Positions 44,945 through 52,482 of a stretch of DNA of 53,897 bases are shown here, piece by piece. The notes under the pieces are model-generated. The model was given only the letters and a program-made list of their open reading frames with translations. It was not told the DNA's origin and did not search any database. The stretch is from assembly GCA_017996175.1 (NCBI GenBank), contig JAGOHK010000021.1:1-53897 (forward strand). The letters run 5' to 3'. Every line of letters starts with the position of its first letter. The stretch's first letter is position 1. The DNA is from Leptospiraceae bacterium. GTDB lineage: Bacteria; Spirochaetota; Leptospiria; Leptospirales; Leptospiraceae. Both the position numbers and the translations under genes were made by a program.

Positions 44945-45688
44945 ATGATTACTAAAAAACCAAAATCCTTTTTAAAGGTTAATAACTATATACCTTTCAG
45001 TCCTTTTTTTTTTAAAGGTTTTATTTTAATAATTATTTCCTTCCTTACACTTTCCATTTCCGCAGAGGAAAACTATGTTTTGCTAAACCGAGCGGCAGAC
45101 TTATTTCAAAAAGAAAAAAAAGAAATCAAAAACTACAAAGTCAAACAAGAAGTAACCTCTACCGTCAAAGAGTCAACTGGAATTGTAGTTGAGAAACGAA
45201 TACAAACTGGTTATTTTCAATATCCAGATGAATATATTTTTGTATGTAAAGAAATTGAAATGAATGGAATAAAACAAATACTTGCAAAGCCATTAATTGA
45301 AAGAATTAATAAATCAGAAGTTGACTGGTTATCAAAAGAAGGATTAAATTCTCACAATTTTCAAACACTCTCAAGCGATGCAAAGATAGTGAAGTATCTT
45401 GTGACTCCACAAAAAATTCAAGCTGGGTATTTTCGGGGGCAAATTTGGATAGACCAAGAAACTGCGCGAATTGTAAAAATTTTAAAAGAGCCAATTATCA
45501 AGAAAAAAGAATTAATGAAATACTCGTTAGATTTAAACTTTGAGTCGAAAAATGTTTTCCAAGCTCCAAAGAGCACTAGATTATTTACTATTTACCAAAT
45601 AAACAACCGTACTACAGAGATCAGTGTGGACGTTAGGTTTGAGGACTATCAATACAACTTGGATATTAGCAAGGAAATTCCGAAATAG
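44945..45688 (+). CDS. LolA-like outer-membrane lipoprotein-sorting protein
   Basis: The 247-residue protein has a hydrophobic signal segment (residues 26-41) and a beta-rich body. The opening AADLFQKEKKEIKNYKVKQE and later GYFRGQIWIDQETARIVKI match the layout of the LolA/LolB-like lipoprotein-localisation fold. Similarity to true LolA is weak, so a relative of the DUF4412/outer-membrane-sorting type is possible. It follows the M30-like lipoprotein gene by 6 bp. Confidence 0.55.
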   Translation: MITKKPKSFLKVNNYIPFSPFFFKGFILIIISFLTLSISAEENYVLLNRAADLFQKEKKEIKNYKVKQEVTSTVKESTGIVVEKRIQTGYFQYPDEYIFVCKEIEMNGIKQILAKPLIERINKSEVDWLSKEGLNSHNFQTLSSDAKIVKYLVTPQKIQAGYFRGQIWIDQETARIVKILKEPIIKKKELMKYSLDLNFESKNVFQAPKSTRLFTIYQINNRTTEISVDVRFEDYQYNLDISKEIPK

Positions 45689-45773
45689 TTTATGCTTGCA
45701 AAATATAGAGATTTTAAACATGTAGATAGATATTAATACTGAGCAATATTCTAAGAGATTTTGACATCGAATC

Positions 45774-47276
45774 ATGAATCAACTTTTAAAAAATTTTATA
45801 TCTTTAGGCAATACGGGCAATATCTGTTATTTGCTGGCAATACTGAAAGATTTAGATTTAAAAGATGATTCCATTTTTAAAAAACAAATCAAAAACCTAA
45901 TCTCAAAAAAAGTTGATACTTTAGTTCTTATTGTTTCTTCCGAAAAAGAGAAGAATCAATATAATTCTTTAATTGAACTTTTAAAACAAAATGGAATTCA
46001 GTGTTCCTTTTATTTATCAAACTCTGATATTAAAACACAAGTAGAACTATTTGAAAGTATTGTAGACTTTAACAAATTCGGAAATATAGCAATCGTATAT
46101 GCAGAATTTTCCACTGCAGTGATCGAACTTGCAATCAAACTATTATTATATGTCAATCCTAGTCTTTCGATTGAGGAAGTATATTCTTATTTTTCAAATA
46201 AAGAATTGGATATAGTCTCCTTAAACGAATTTAAGGAGTATATGTTCTTTTTGGAAAATGATCCGTATCTTATCACAAAGCCGGACAGAAGAGAGTTTAA
46301 TAAACATAAACCCAAACCCCAAGTTGCAAATGGAGCTAAATCGGTATTACCCTCCGAGGAGTTGAAATCAACAAGTGAGTTTACTTTAAATCTAAGTTCT
46401 CTCAAAAATCCTACTTCAGACGATGAAAAACTTCTCACCGAAACCGAAAAACTAAATTTCAATCTAAACTCACTTGTTGAATCTGATTTCGAAAAAGAAG
46501 AATCCCCGGAAGAACATTATGAGAAATTATCCTTAACAGCTCACCGAGAAGTGGATGATAGTCTTTCTTTAGACGTTGACTTATCCGAGGAAATTGAATA
46601 CATAAGCTCTCTAGAAAATCTTTCTCCACCAACTAAGGAAAAAATTTCAATTGTAGAAATTGAAACAGTTCCGCTTGACTCTGAATTTGAATCTACGAAA
46701 ATTCCTAACCCAACAATTGATTATAAGAATAAACAATACATAGATTTTGATGCGATTATCGAAGAAGAAATTGAACAGGGAATGCTTTCGGCAGATTTAG
46801 GAATTGATTTATCAGAAGAAATTACACCAACGCAAAGTACACTCAATTTAGATGATTTCATTGCGGATGATAAAGAAGATATGTTTTCTTTTGAAGACCA
46901 TATAGTTCATGCAGATTCTGCAATTAATTTAGATATTATGGATACAAAGGCAAATATTGATTTGTCGTTCCCGTCCCCTCTTCCTGACTTAGAAGATTTG
47001 TTAGAAGAAGATATGGAGTTAGAAACAGAGGTTACCGGTGGGCATGAAAGCCTAGTTGATCCTAGTCAGACATTTATGGTAAAAAGAATCAATGACGTAA
47101 TCAAGAAAGAAGTTCTAAATGACGATTCTAAGGGAAAAATTCCTGTTTCCGATTTAACAAAAATAGACACAAAAACAACAGAAGCTACACCTCAAAAATC
47201 CAACCCTACTCTACCCCAAATTTCCAGTCCAAAAATATCTAACCCTAAATTCAATCCGATTACCCTAGACGATTAA
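45774..47276 (+). CDS. Hypothetical protein with acidic, low-complexity tail
   Basis: The 500-residue protein has an ordered N-terminal region (to about 165) and a long acidic tail, rich in Glu, Asp, Ser and Leu, with repeated LDLSEEI-like pieces. The tail is probably disordered. The N-terminal region shows IAIVYAEFSTAVIELAIKLL and SIEEVYSYFSNK, whose order recalls dual-specificity phosphatase folds but without the Cys-x5-Arg loop. No signal peptide was seen. Function unknown. Confidence 0.6.
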   Translation: MNQLLKNFISLGNTGNICYLLAILKDLDLKDDSIFKKQIKNLISKKVDTLVLIVSSEKEKNQYNSLIELLKQNGIQCSFYLSNSDIKTQVELFESIVDFNKFGNIAIVYAEFSTAVIELAIKLLLYVNPSLSIEEVYSYFSNKELDIVSLNEFKEYMFFLENDPYLITKPDRREFNKHKPKPQVANGAKSVLPSEELKSTSEFTLNLSSLKNPTSDDEKLLTETEKLNFNLNSLVESDFEKEESPEEHYEKLSLTAHREVDDSLSLDVDLSEEIEYISSLENLSPPTKEKISIVEIETVPLDSEFESTKIPNPTIDYKNKQYIDFDAIIEEEIEQGMLSADLGIDLSEEITPTQSTLNLDDFIADDKEDMFSFEDHIVHADSAINLDIMDTKANIDLSFPSPLPDLEDLLEEDMELETEVTGGHESLVDPSQTFMVKRINDVIKKEVLNDDSKGKIPVSDLTKIDTKTTEATPQKSNPTLPQISSPKISNPKFNPITLDD

Positions 47277-47319
47277 GGTAAATTAATTTCAAACTAGCCC
47301 TTTTTTTTGTTGATTTTCA

Positions 47320-48225
47320 ATGGCTTTTGATAAGACGCTTGAATCATACATGAATCCAAAAGTACTAGTTAAACTTTTTACTCCCCCACAAATTGTGATT
47401 AACTATGTAAAAGAAAGTGTGGCTGTAGCCCATAAGAACTTTTTAATTACGATTGCAGCGAGTCTTATATTTACGCTTATACTTTCGGCTACCTATTTTT
47501 CAATGATCTACTTAGTCTTTCTAATTGCGTATGAGCGGGAAACACAGAATATGCTCTTGGGTTATCTTTCCCTTCCTATCGTTACTTATTTTGTTTGTGG
47601 ATTTATTCGTTTTTATTTACGTTTAGTGCGGGGGCTAAAGGTAAATTTAAAAATACTTTTTGCTGGGCATAAAGGTTATTTCCAAATTCTAATATTACTC
47701 GCTGCCTACTATTCTCTCTATATTCTACTGTTTAAAGTTGCATTTTTTATGAAAGACTATGACAGGATTATGCAAATTAGAATTATAATGGGACTTGTAT
47801 TATTTTTTTGGTCAATTTCTAGGCTTATCTATTCTCCCTTCTTTGTAATAGATGCAGACTTTAACGCAAGACAAGCGATGAAAGCATCCTTTTTACTTAC
47901 AAGTGGAAAAACATTTAATACATTTAGCCTTTTGATGATTTCAGTTATGTTTTTAGTTGGTGGGCTGATTTTTAATATTGCTTTATCTTTTGTTATTCAT
48001 GAAATTATATTCGTTCTAAATTCCTATTCCATTTACCAAATAGGGATTCCGATTATTATCCTCGGTTCCGCTTATCCATTTTCGCTTATCATAATAGCAT
48101 TTGTCATGAGTTATGATATTAATCTCAAGAATAAATACTCACGTCGCAAAATACTGATTACCCAAGCTGCTGTTATCGTAAAACGAAAATTAGAAGAAAC
48201 AAATATATTTGAAGCTGTAAAATAG
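47320..48225 (+). CDS. Integral membrane protein, about six helices
   Basis: The 301-residue protein shows about six hydrophobic segments (starting near residues 38, 78, 115, 150, 205 and 245). It resembles the glycerophosphoryl-diester-like/YesL-type small membrane proteins in general layout only. No family is certain. It follows the acidic protein after 43 bp, so they may be co-transcribed. Confidence 0.65.
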   Translation: MAFDKTLESYMNPKVLVKLFTPPQIVINYVKESVAVAHKNFLITIAASLIFTLILSATYFSMIYLVFLIAYERETQNMLLGYLSLPIVTYFVCGFIRFYLRLVRGLKVNLKILFAGHKGYFQILILLAAYYSLYILLFKVAFFMKDYDRIMQIRIIMGLVLFFWSISRLIYSPFFVIDADFNARQAMKASFLLTSGKTFNTFSLLMISVMFLVGGLIFNIALSFVIHEIIFVLNSYSIYQIGIPIIILGSAYPFSLIIIAFVMSYDINLKNKYSRRKILITQAAVIVKRKLEETNIFEAVK

Positions 48226-48270
48226 TTTAAAATATATTTCTCATTCAGGAACTGTGCGCTCTGTGATTAT

Positions 48271-48286
48271 CATGACATATATCATA
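48271..48286. promoter_or_regulatory. Motif shared with the cytochrome upstream region
   Basis: CATGACATATATCATA here matches CATGACAAATATCATA at 49331-49346 at 15 of 16 positions. It lies upstream of the first YceI gene. It may be a regulator site, though the left arm seen at 49318 is not clear here. Confidence 0.35.
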
Positions 48287-48351
48287 TCATTTTAGAATCC
48301 AAAGTTTCCTATAACACTTGACCAATTAAAATTAAAGGTTAGCATTCTATA

Positions 48352-48524
48352 TAACGTGAATTTGGCGTAAGTGTTTAAAATTATATGTAAATTCAATTCA
48401 ATGTGTCATTCCCAAAATTCCACCCGCTTTCGCCAAGCGATATTGGGAATCTGTAGTTCTTGAGACCCCCAGAAAATTTCGGGGGTGACATTGAGTAATC
48501 TCCCGTTACATCGAACTCACGTTA
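48352..48524. repeat. Inverted-repeat element with nested CATTCCC palindrome
   Basis: TAACGTGAATTTGGCGTAA (48352-48370) is inverted as TTACATCGAACTCACGTTA (48506-48524), with 15 of 19 positions matching. Inside lies TGTCATTCCC…GGGAATCTG and GACCCCC…GGGGGTGACA, a CATTCCC-type palindrome that resembles repeats found in many genomes. Confidence 0.55.
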
Positions 48525-48547
48525 CATCTATTTTTTAGGAGGATTAT

Positions 48548-49114
48548 ATGATGAAAATAATTCACTCTATTACGATATTCTTAATAACTCTTTTATGGAT
48601 AAACGTGAGTATTCACGCAGTAGAAGTTTCAGAAACAAAACTGAAAATTAAAACAGGTAAAATGCTTTATGTTCTTGTAAAAACGGAATGGGAAATAGCA
48701 GCTAAAATGTCTGGAATTGCAGAGGAATTTTACGGCTCTGTAGATGTTCAAACGAAAACTGTAAATATTTCTACCTCTATTAAACACCAAAATTTTTATC
48801 TCACCGGCGCTTATAAGTATGCAAATGACTTAATGCACGAAGGTTTCTTAGAATCAGACAAATATACAACTGCAAACTTTCAAGGCACTATTATTTCGCA
48901 CGATACTGCTACCGGTGATATAAAGGTAAAAGGTAAAATGACAATTCACGGAGTAACAAAAGAGAATGTAGAAATTTCCGGAAAACTTAAACAAGAGGCT
49001 AATGGGTATTTGTTTACATCTGCATTTAAAATAAATCCGAAAGATTACAACATGGAACCCCCGAAAATTAAAGAAGTTGATGTTAGCGTCAAATTTGAAT
49101 TAACCGGTAATTAA
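48548..49114 (+). CDS. YceI-like secreted protein 1
   Basis: YceI-family proteins are small periplasmic or secreted lipocalin-fold proteins that bind isoprenoid-like lipids. The 188-residue product has a signal peptide (ITIFLITLLWINVSIHA). The YceI signature is visible: MHEGFLESDKYTTANFQG, then KVKGKMTIHGVTKENV, and a C-terminal AFKINPKDYNM. ATG at 48548 or 48551 both fit the AGGAGG. It is the first of three related genes, though 300 bp of noncoding DNA separates it from the cytochrome. Confidence 0.85.
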   Translation: MMKIIHSITIFLITLLWINVSIHAVEVSETKLKIKTGKMLYVLVKTEWEIAAKMSGIAEEFYGSVDVQTKTVNISTSIKHQNFYLTGAYKYANDLMHEGFLESDKYTTANFQGTIISHDTATGDIKVKGKMTIHGVTKENVEISGKLKQEANGYLFTSAFKINPKDYNMEPPKIKEVDVSVKFELTGN

Positions 49115-49317
49115 CCAAGGATATAATCGCAGAGAAAAGTAATAAGTCCTAGCGAAACTTACACTGAGTTTTTTGAATTTGTGAATACTCTTCGTGAATT
49201 CTGTGTTCTTTGCGGTTAATATTTATTTGCTTTTGCACAATCTCAATAGATTCATTATTAACAATTCCCATTAGGCATTGTTAATAAACTAGTAAAATCT
49301 ACTTTCATTCGAATATT

Positions 49318-49345
49318 ATGATAAATGTCACATGACAAATATCAT
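49318..49345. promoter_or_regulatory. Dyad operator upstream of the cytochrome unit
   Basis: ATGATAAATGTCA and TGACAAATATCAT match as inverted arms at 11 of 13 positions around CA. The centre is about 70 bp upstream of the start predicted from the -10 box at 49389. This spacing and the weak -35 fit a CRP/FNR-type activator, by inference. Confidence 0.45.
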
Positions 49346-49388
49346 AGCTTCAATAGCGGCTATTCACAATTATGCATAGAAAGGTTCG

Positions 49389-49394
49389 TATAAT
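49389..49394 (+). promoter_or_regulatory. -10 box of the cytochrome/YceI unit
   Basis: TATAAT sits 21 bp before the ATG at 49416, with only a poor -35 (ACAATT) 17 bp upstream. The weak -35 and the dyad further up suggest activator dependence. Confidence 0.4.
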
Positions 49395-49415
49395 AAAAAG
49401 ATAGGAACAAGGTCT

Positions 49416-49832
49416 ATGAGACCAAAGGTTATGAAAGTGAAACTAAATCTAATACTAATAATAGCACTTATAAGTTTCTGGGGATTTAATTGCACAGATA
49501 ATAAGTATTCCAAAATAGAAAATGAAAGAATATTACAGGGAATTGTATTTTAAAACGGTGATGGTGCTGTTAGCTGCACAACAACTCCAAAATTTTCCGA
49601 TTTATCTTCCGCAGGGCTTTCTGGTAAATGTAGTGGCTGTCATAGTAGTGGAAGTCCAAAAGGCGGTGTAGATGTTAGTAGTTACACATCCGTAACCGCT
49701 AAGGTATCAGGCTCAAGTCCAGAAGGGAGTATTTTTTATACTGCGATTAAAAGTGGCAGCATGTCTTCTTACTCAGATTCAACTTTAAACAATGCAGTCT
49801 ATTGTTGGATCAAAGGCGGAGCATCACAATAA
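49416..49832 (+). pseudogene. Monohaem c-type cytochrome lipoprotein interrupted by one in-frame stop
   Basis: From ATG 49416 the frame gives a lipoprotein signal (LILIIALISFWGFNC, Cys 26). It then reaches TAA at 49551-49553 (codon 46) and continues open in the same frame to TAA at 49830. Past the stop it reads NGDGAVSC and then SGKCSGCHSS with the haem motif CSGCH (codons 72-76), then YCWIKGGASQ. The whole is 138 codons and cytochrome-like. A single base change, such as CAA to TAA, would explain the stop. AGGA at 49403-49406 precedes the ATG. It overlaps the next gene. Confidence 0.75.
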
Positions 49833-50473
49833 AAGATGGCACTAGATTACTTACTACAATATTTTTTGCATTGGTATACAGCTCATTATCTGCAACTGAA
49901 ATACCAGATTCACAACTAAGTGTACAATCCGGGAGAATGTTATTCACTCTTGTAAAAAAAAGCTCATCCGGTTATGACCCAAGTATGACTGAATATGCAA
50001 GTATGACAGGGGTTGCAAACAAAGTTTCTGGTCTTATCAATATGACTGAAAAAACTTTCGATGTGACTATGGATATGAGTTTGGAAAGTGTGAGCCTCGG
50101 TGGCAAATTCAAATTTGCCAACAACAAAATGCACGAGACGTACTTAGAGTCATTTAAGTTTGGATCTGCAAATTACAAAGGTACAATTCAGTCTTACAAT
50201 AGCGCAAATGGGAAAGCGAAAGTCATCGGAGACATGACTGTGCATGGAATTACAAAAGAAAATTTTGCTGTGAGTGGTTTGATCGAAAAATCAAAATCAG
50301 GAAAAGGATACTTATTTATAGCAGATTTTAAAGTGAATCTTAATGACTTCAATATAGAAGTTCCGAACACAAAGATAACCAAAGTCAGCGAGATTGTTAC
50401 ATTGAGAATCAAATTAGAATTAAAAAAAGCGAAAACAAACAGTAAGGTTAATTCAAAAGGAGAATTACAATGA
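49829..50473 (+). CDS. YceI-like secreted protein 2 (non-canonical ATA start)
   Basis: The signal peptide (LLTTIFFALVYSSLSA) and the YceI core (MHETYLESFKFGSANYKG, DMTVHGITKENFAV, and KVNLNDFNIEV) match the other two family members. Aligning with paralogue 3, the start falls at ATA 49829, seven bases after GGAG (49818-49821). The only recognised starts are TTGs at 49802 or 49805, which would put 9 odd residues before the signal. An ancestral ATGA overlap with the cytochrome stop would become ATAA by one G-to-A change. It ends with an ATGA overlap into the next gene. The protein is 214 residues. Confidence 0.75.
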   Translation: MKDGTRLLTTIFFALVYSSLSATEIPDSQLSVQSGRMLFTLVKKSSSGYDPSMTEYASMTGVANKVSGLINMTEKTFDVTMDMSLESVSLGGKFKFANNKMHETYLESFKFGSANYKGTIQSYNSANGKAKVIGDMTVHGITKENFAVSGLIEKSKSGKGYLFIADFKVNLNDFNIEVPNTKITKVSEIVTLRIKLELKKAKTNSKVNSKGELQ

Positions 50474-51063
50474 AAACGAATAAAAACTTTTTAACTATAA
50501 TAAGCTTGGTCTTATTCATGGGATATGCGTCATTATCCGCAACAGAAATATCTGAAACGAACTTAAAGGTAGATTCAGGTAAAATGTTATTTACCCTCGT
50601 TAAAACAATGGGCGGTATGGATTCCAAAATGGTCGGGCTTGCAAATCAGGTTACTGGAAAAGTAGACATGAAGGCAAAGATGTTCGAATTTAATATGGCT
50701 ATTAATTTAGAAAGTTTTAGTTTGAGTGGAGATTATAAATTTGCAAACGATAGGATGCATGAAACCTATCTAGAATCTTCCAAATATAATGTTGCTAGTT
50801 ATAAAGGAACTATTACTTCTTATGATCCAACAACCGGCAAAGCAAAAGTAACCGGTAAAATGACAATCCATGGAACAACAAAAGACAACGTAGAAATAGA
50901 AGGGCTTGTGAAACCATCTGAATCTGGCAATGGATACTTACTTACTTCGGCATTCAAAGTAAATCTAACTGACTATAAAATCGCTGTACCAGATATCAAA
51001 TTGGCAAAAGTAAATGAGATCGTAGAACTCAAAATGAAGTTAGAGTTAAAGAGTGCAAAATGA
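50470..51063 (+). CDS. YceI-like secreted protein 3
   Basis: This 197-residue protein has a signal peptide (FLTIISLVLFMGYASLSA). The YceI core follows as MHETYLESSKYNVASYKG, then KMTIHGTTKDNVEI, then KVNLTDYKIAV. It starts at the ATG of an ATGA overlap and overlaps the next gene the same way. The three paralogues are clearly related to one another by repeated motifs, which implies local duplication. Their joint place with cytochromes suggests lipid or quinone binding in an envelope redox chain; this is inference. Confidence 0.87.
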   Translation: MKTNKNFLTIISLVLFMGYASLSATEISETNLKVDSGKMLFTLVKTMGGMDSKMVGLANQVTGKVDMKAKMFEFNMAINLESFSLSGDYKFANDRMHETYLESSKYNVASYKGTITSYDPTTGKAKVTGKMTIHGTTKDNVEIEGLVKPSESGNGYLLTSAFKVNLTDYKIAVPDIKLAKVNEIVELKMKLELKSAK

Positions 51064-52469
51064 AAACGCTAATCTTGGTATTAATTTTAATCGCTGTCAA
51101 CTTCACTAGCGCACAAGAAATTTCTGGAAAGAAGAAAACTCCTGTGACTGCTAAAAAAGTTAGCGAGAAAGTAATTCCTTCAAAGAATGCCAAGGATTCA
51201 TCAGCAAAAGAAATCATCTCTCCAGCGAAAGTGACTGGAGAGGATAATGCCAAAGAATCTCCCGCGAAGGAAATTAAAACAGATACCCCAACAAAAAAGG
51301 TAGAAGAATCCGATGCTAAGACTCCGGTAGAACCTGAAAAGGAAGTAAAGGAGCCAGTAGAGGTAAAGGTACCAGAAGAAGTAAAATCTGAACCTAAGAC
51401 CGTAGAGCCTACTCCAACAGAAGTCAAAACTGTTGAAACTCCAGCTCCAGAAGAAAAAAAAGACGATAAACCTGAAATTGCACCTCCAGGTTTTAAAGGT
51501 CCGAACTTGATTCATATGCCAACCGCTCAACCTTTACAGAAGGATATTCTAAATTTTATCTTCAATCATAGATTTGGAAATGCAAACACACCCGTCTATG
51601 ACTTCTTAGGATTAGACAAAGGGGCTAATACACAGTTGTCTTTAGATTATGGAATTACTGATAAATTCTCTCTTGGTTTATCAAGAGTAAATACATTCAA
51701 AACTTATGAATTACGATCAAAATATTTTTTAACTCCTCAAACGAATAAATTTCCAGTATCCATTGCTCTATTTGGTGCTGTGGGAGTGGAAACAGAGAAA
51801 CAAGTCGTAACAATGGGTCCCTATATTGTCCCAGCTAGTAGCGGCAACACGGCAGTAGACGAAGCGATAAAGAAAAAACTAAACGAATATGAATTATCTT
51901 ATACGGACAGAACTAGTTATTTGGCATCTGCCATATTTTCAAGGAGATTCAATGAAACCTTTTCTCTCCAAGTTTCTCCCATGTTCGTACATAGGAATTT
52001 TGTAAAAACAAGTCTTTCCAATGATCGTTGGGGAGTAAGCATAGGTGGAAAAGTTCAATTAAACAAATCTATATCTTTTTTAGTAGAAACAATTTTATCT
52101 GAAAAGAGAGATTATATTGGAGATAGATATGCGTCAGTTGACACAGCTAGTTATGGTGGATCCAGCAATCTCACTCCAAAAGAAATAAATACAACTTATA
52201 ACCAATCTAGTGATTTAGGTTATATCTATTTAAGAAATGTCTACTTTGACAAACCAGTTCCCTACTACTCTATACCACTTAGTTTTGGGTTGAGTTATGA
52301 ATCTGGTGGTCATATTTATAATGTATTTATTTCAAATAGCAGAAGCTTAGCGCATACTCAGTTACTCCGCGGAGCTGAGTTTGATTATCGAAACAGAGAG
52401 TGGACAATAGGTTTTAACATTAATAGATTCTTCTCATTTGCGAAGGAAGTATCTGAGGATAATTTTTAA
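51060..52469 (+). CDS. DUF5777-like predicted outer-membrane beta-barrel
   Basis: The 469-residue protein has a signal peptide (ILVLILIAVNFTSA). A Lys/Glu/Pro/Val-rich linker of about 120 residues follows, with repeated PVEPEKEVKEP-like units. A beta-rich domain then runs from about residue 150: DILNFIFNHRFGN, FLGLDKGANTQLSLDYGITD and PVSIALFGAVG fit DUF5777. In Bacteroidota such barrels often sit beside YceI and cytochrome genes (recollection). The charged linker may span the periplasm or bind peptidoglycan. Its ATG overlaps the YceI stop, and the cytochrome lipoprotein starts 13 bp after its end. Confidence 0.82.
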   Translation: MKTLILVLILIAVNFTSAQEISGKKKTPVTAKKVSEKVIPSKNAKDSSAKEIISPAKVTGEDNAKESPAKEIKTDTPTKKVEESDAKTPVEPEKEVKEPVEVKVPEEVKSEPKTVEPTPTEVKTVETPAPEEKKDDKPEIAPPGFKGPNLIHMPTAQPLQKDILNFIFNHRFGNANTPVYDFLGLDKGANTQLSLDYGITDKFSLGLSRVNTFKTYELRSKYFLTPQTNKFPVSIALFGAVGVETEKQVVTMGPYIVPASSGNTAVDEAIKKKLNEYELSYTDRTSYLASAIFSRRFNETFSLQVSPMFVHRNFVKTSLSNDRWGVSIGGKVQLNKSISFLVETILSEKRDYIGDRYASVDTASYGGSSNLTPKEINTTYNQSSDLGYIYLRNVYFDKPVPYYSIPLSFGLSYESGGHIYNVFISNSRSLAHTQLLRGAEFDYRNREWTIGFNINRFFSFAKEVSEDNF

Positions 52470-52482
52470 CAAGGAGATTTAT

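Larger units (their letters stand above)
48226..48547. other. 322-bp intergenic region before the YceI gene
   Basis: No gene is seen. It holds a CTCTGTG-type fragment, the CATGACATATATCATA motif (48271-48286), an inverted-repeat element (48352-48524), and a strong AGGAGG ribosome site (48537-48542) for the YceI gene. Confidence 0.6.
49115..49415. other. Intergenic region with palindromes and a CTCTGTG-type repeat
   Basis: No gene. It holds TTCTGTGTTCTTTGCGGTTA near 49200-49219, a perfect 11-bp inverted repeat TTATTAACAAT (49255-49265)/ATTGTTAATAA (49277-49287), and the dyad at 49318-49345. Confidence 0.55.

Noticed and set aside
51201-51530. Antisense frame of 109 codons opposite the charged linker of the barrel gene
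   Set aside because: It is produced by the repetitive Lys/Glu/Pro codons of the real gene and is aromatic-rich nonsense.
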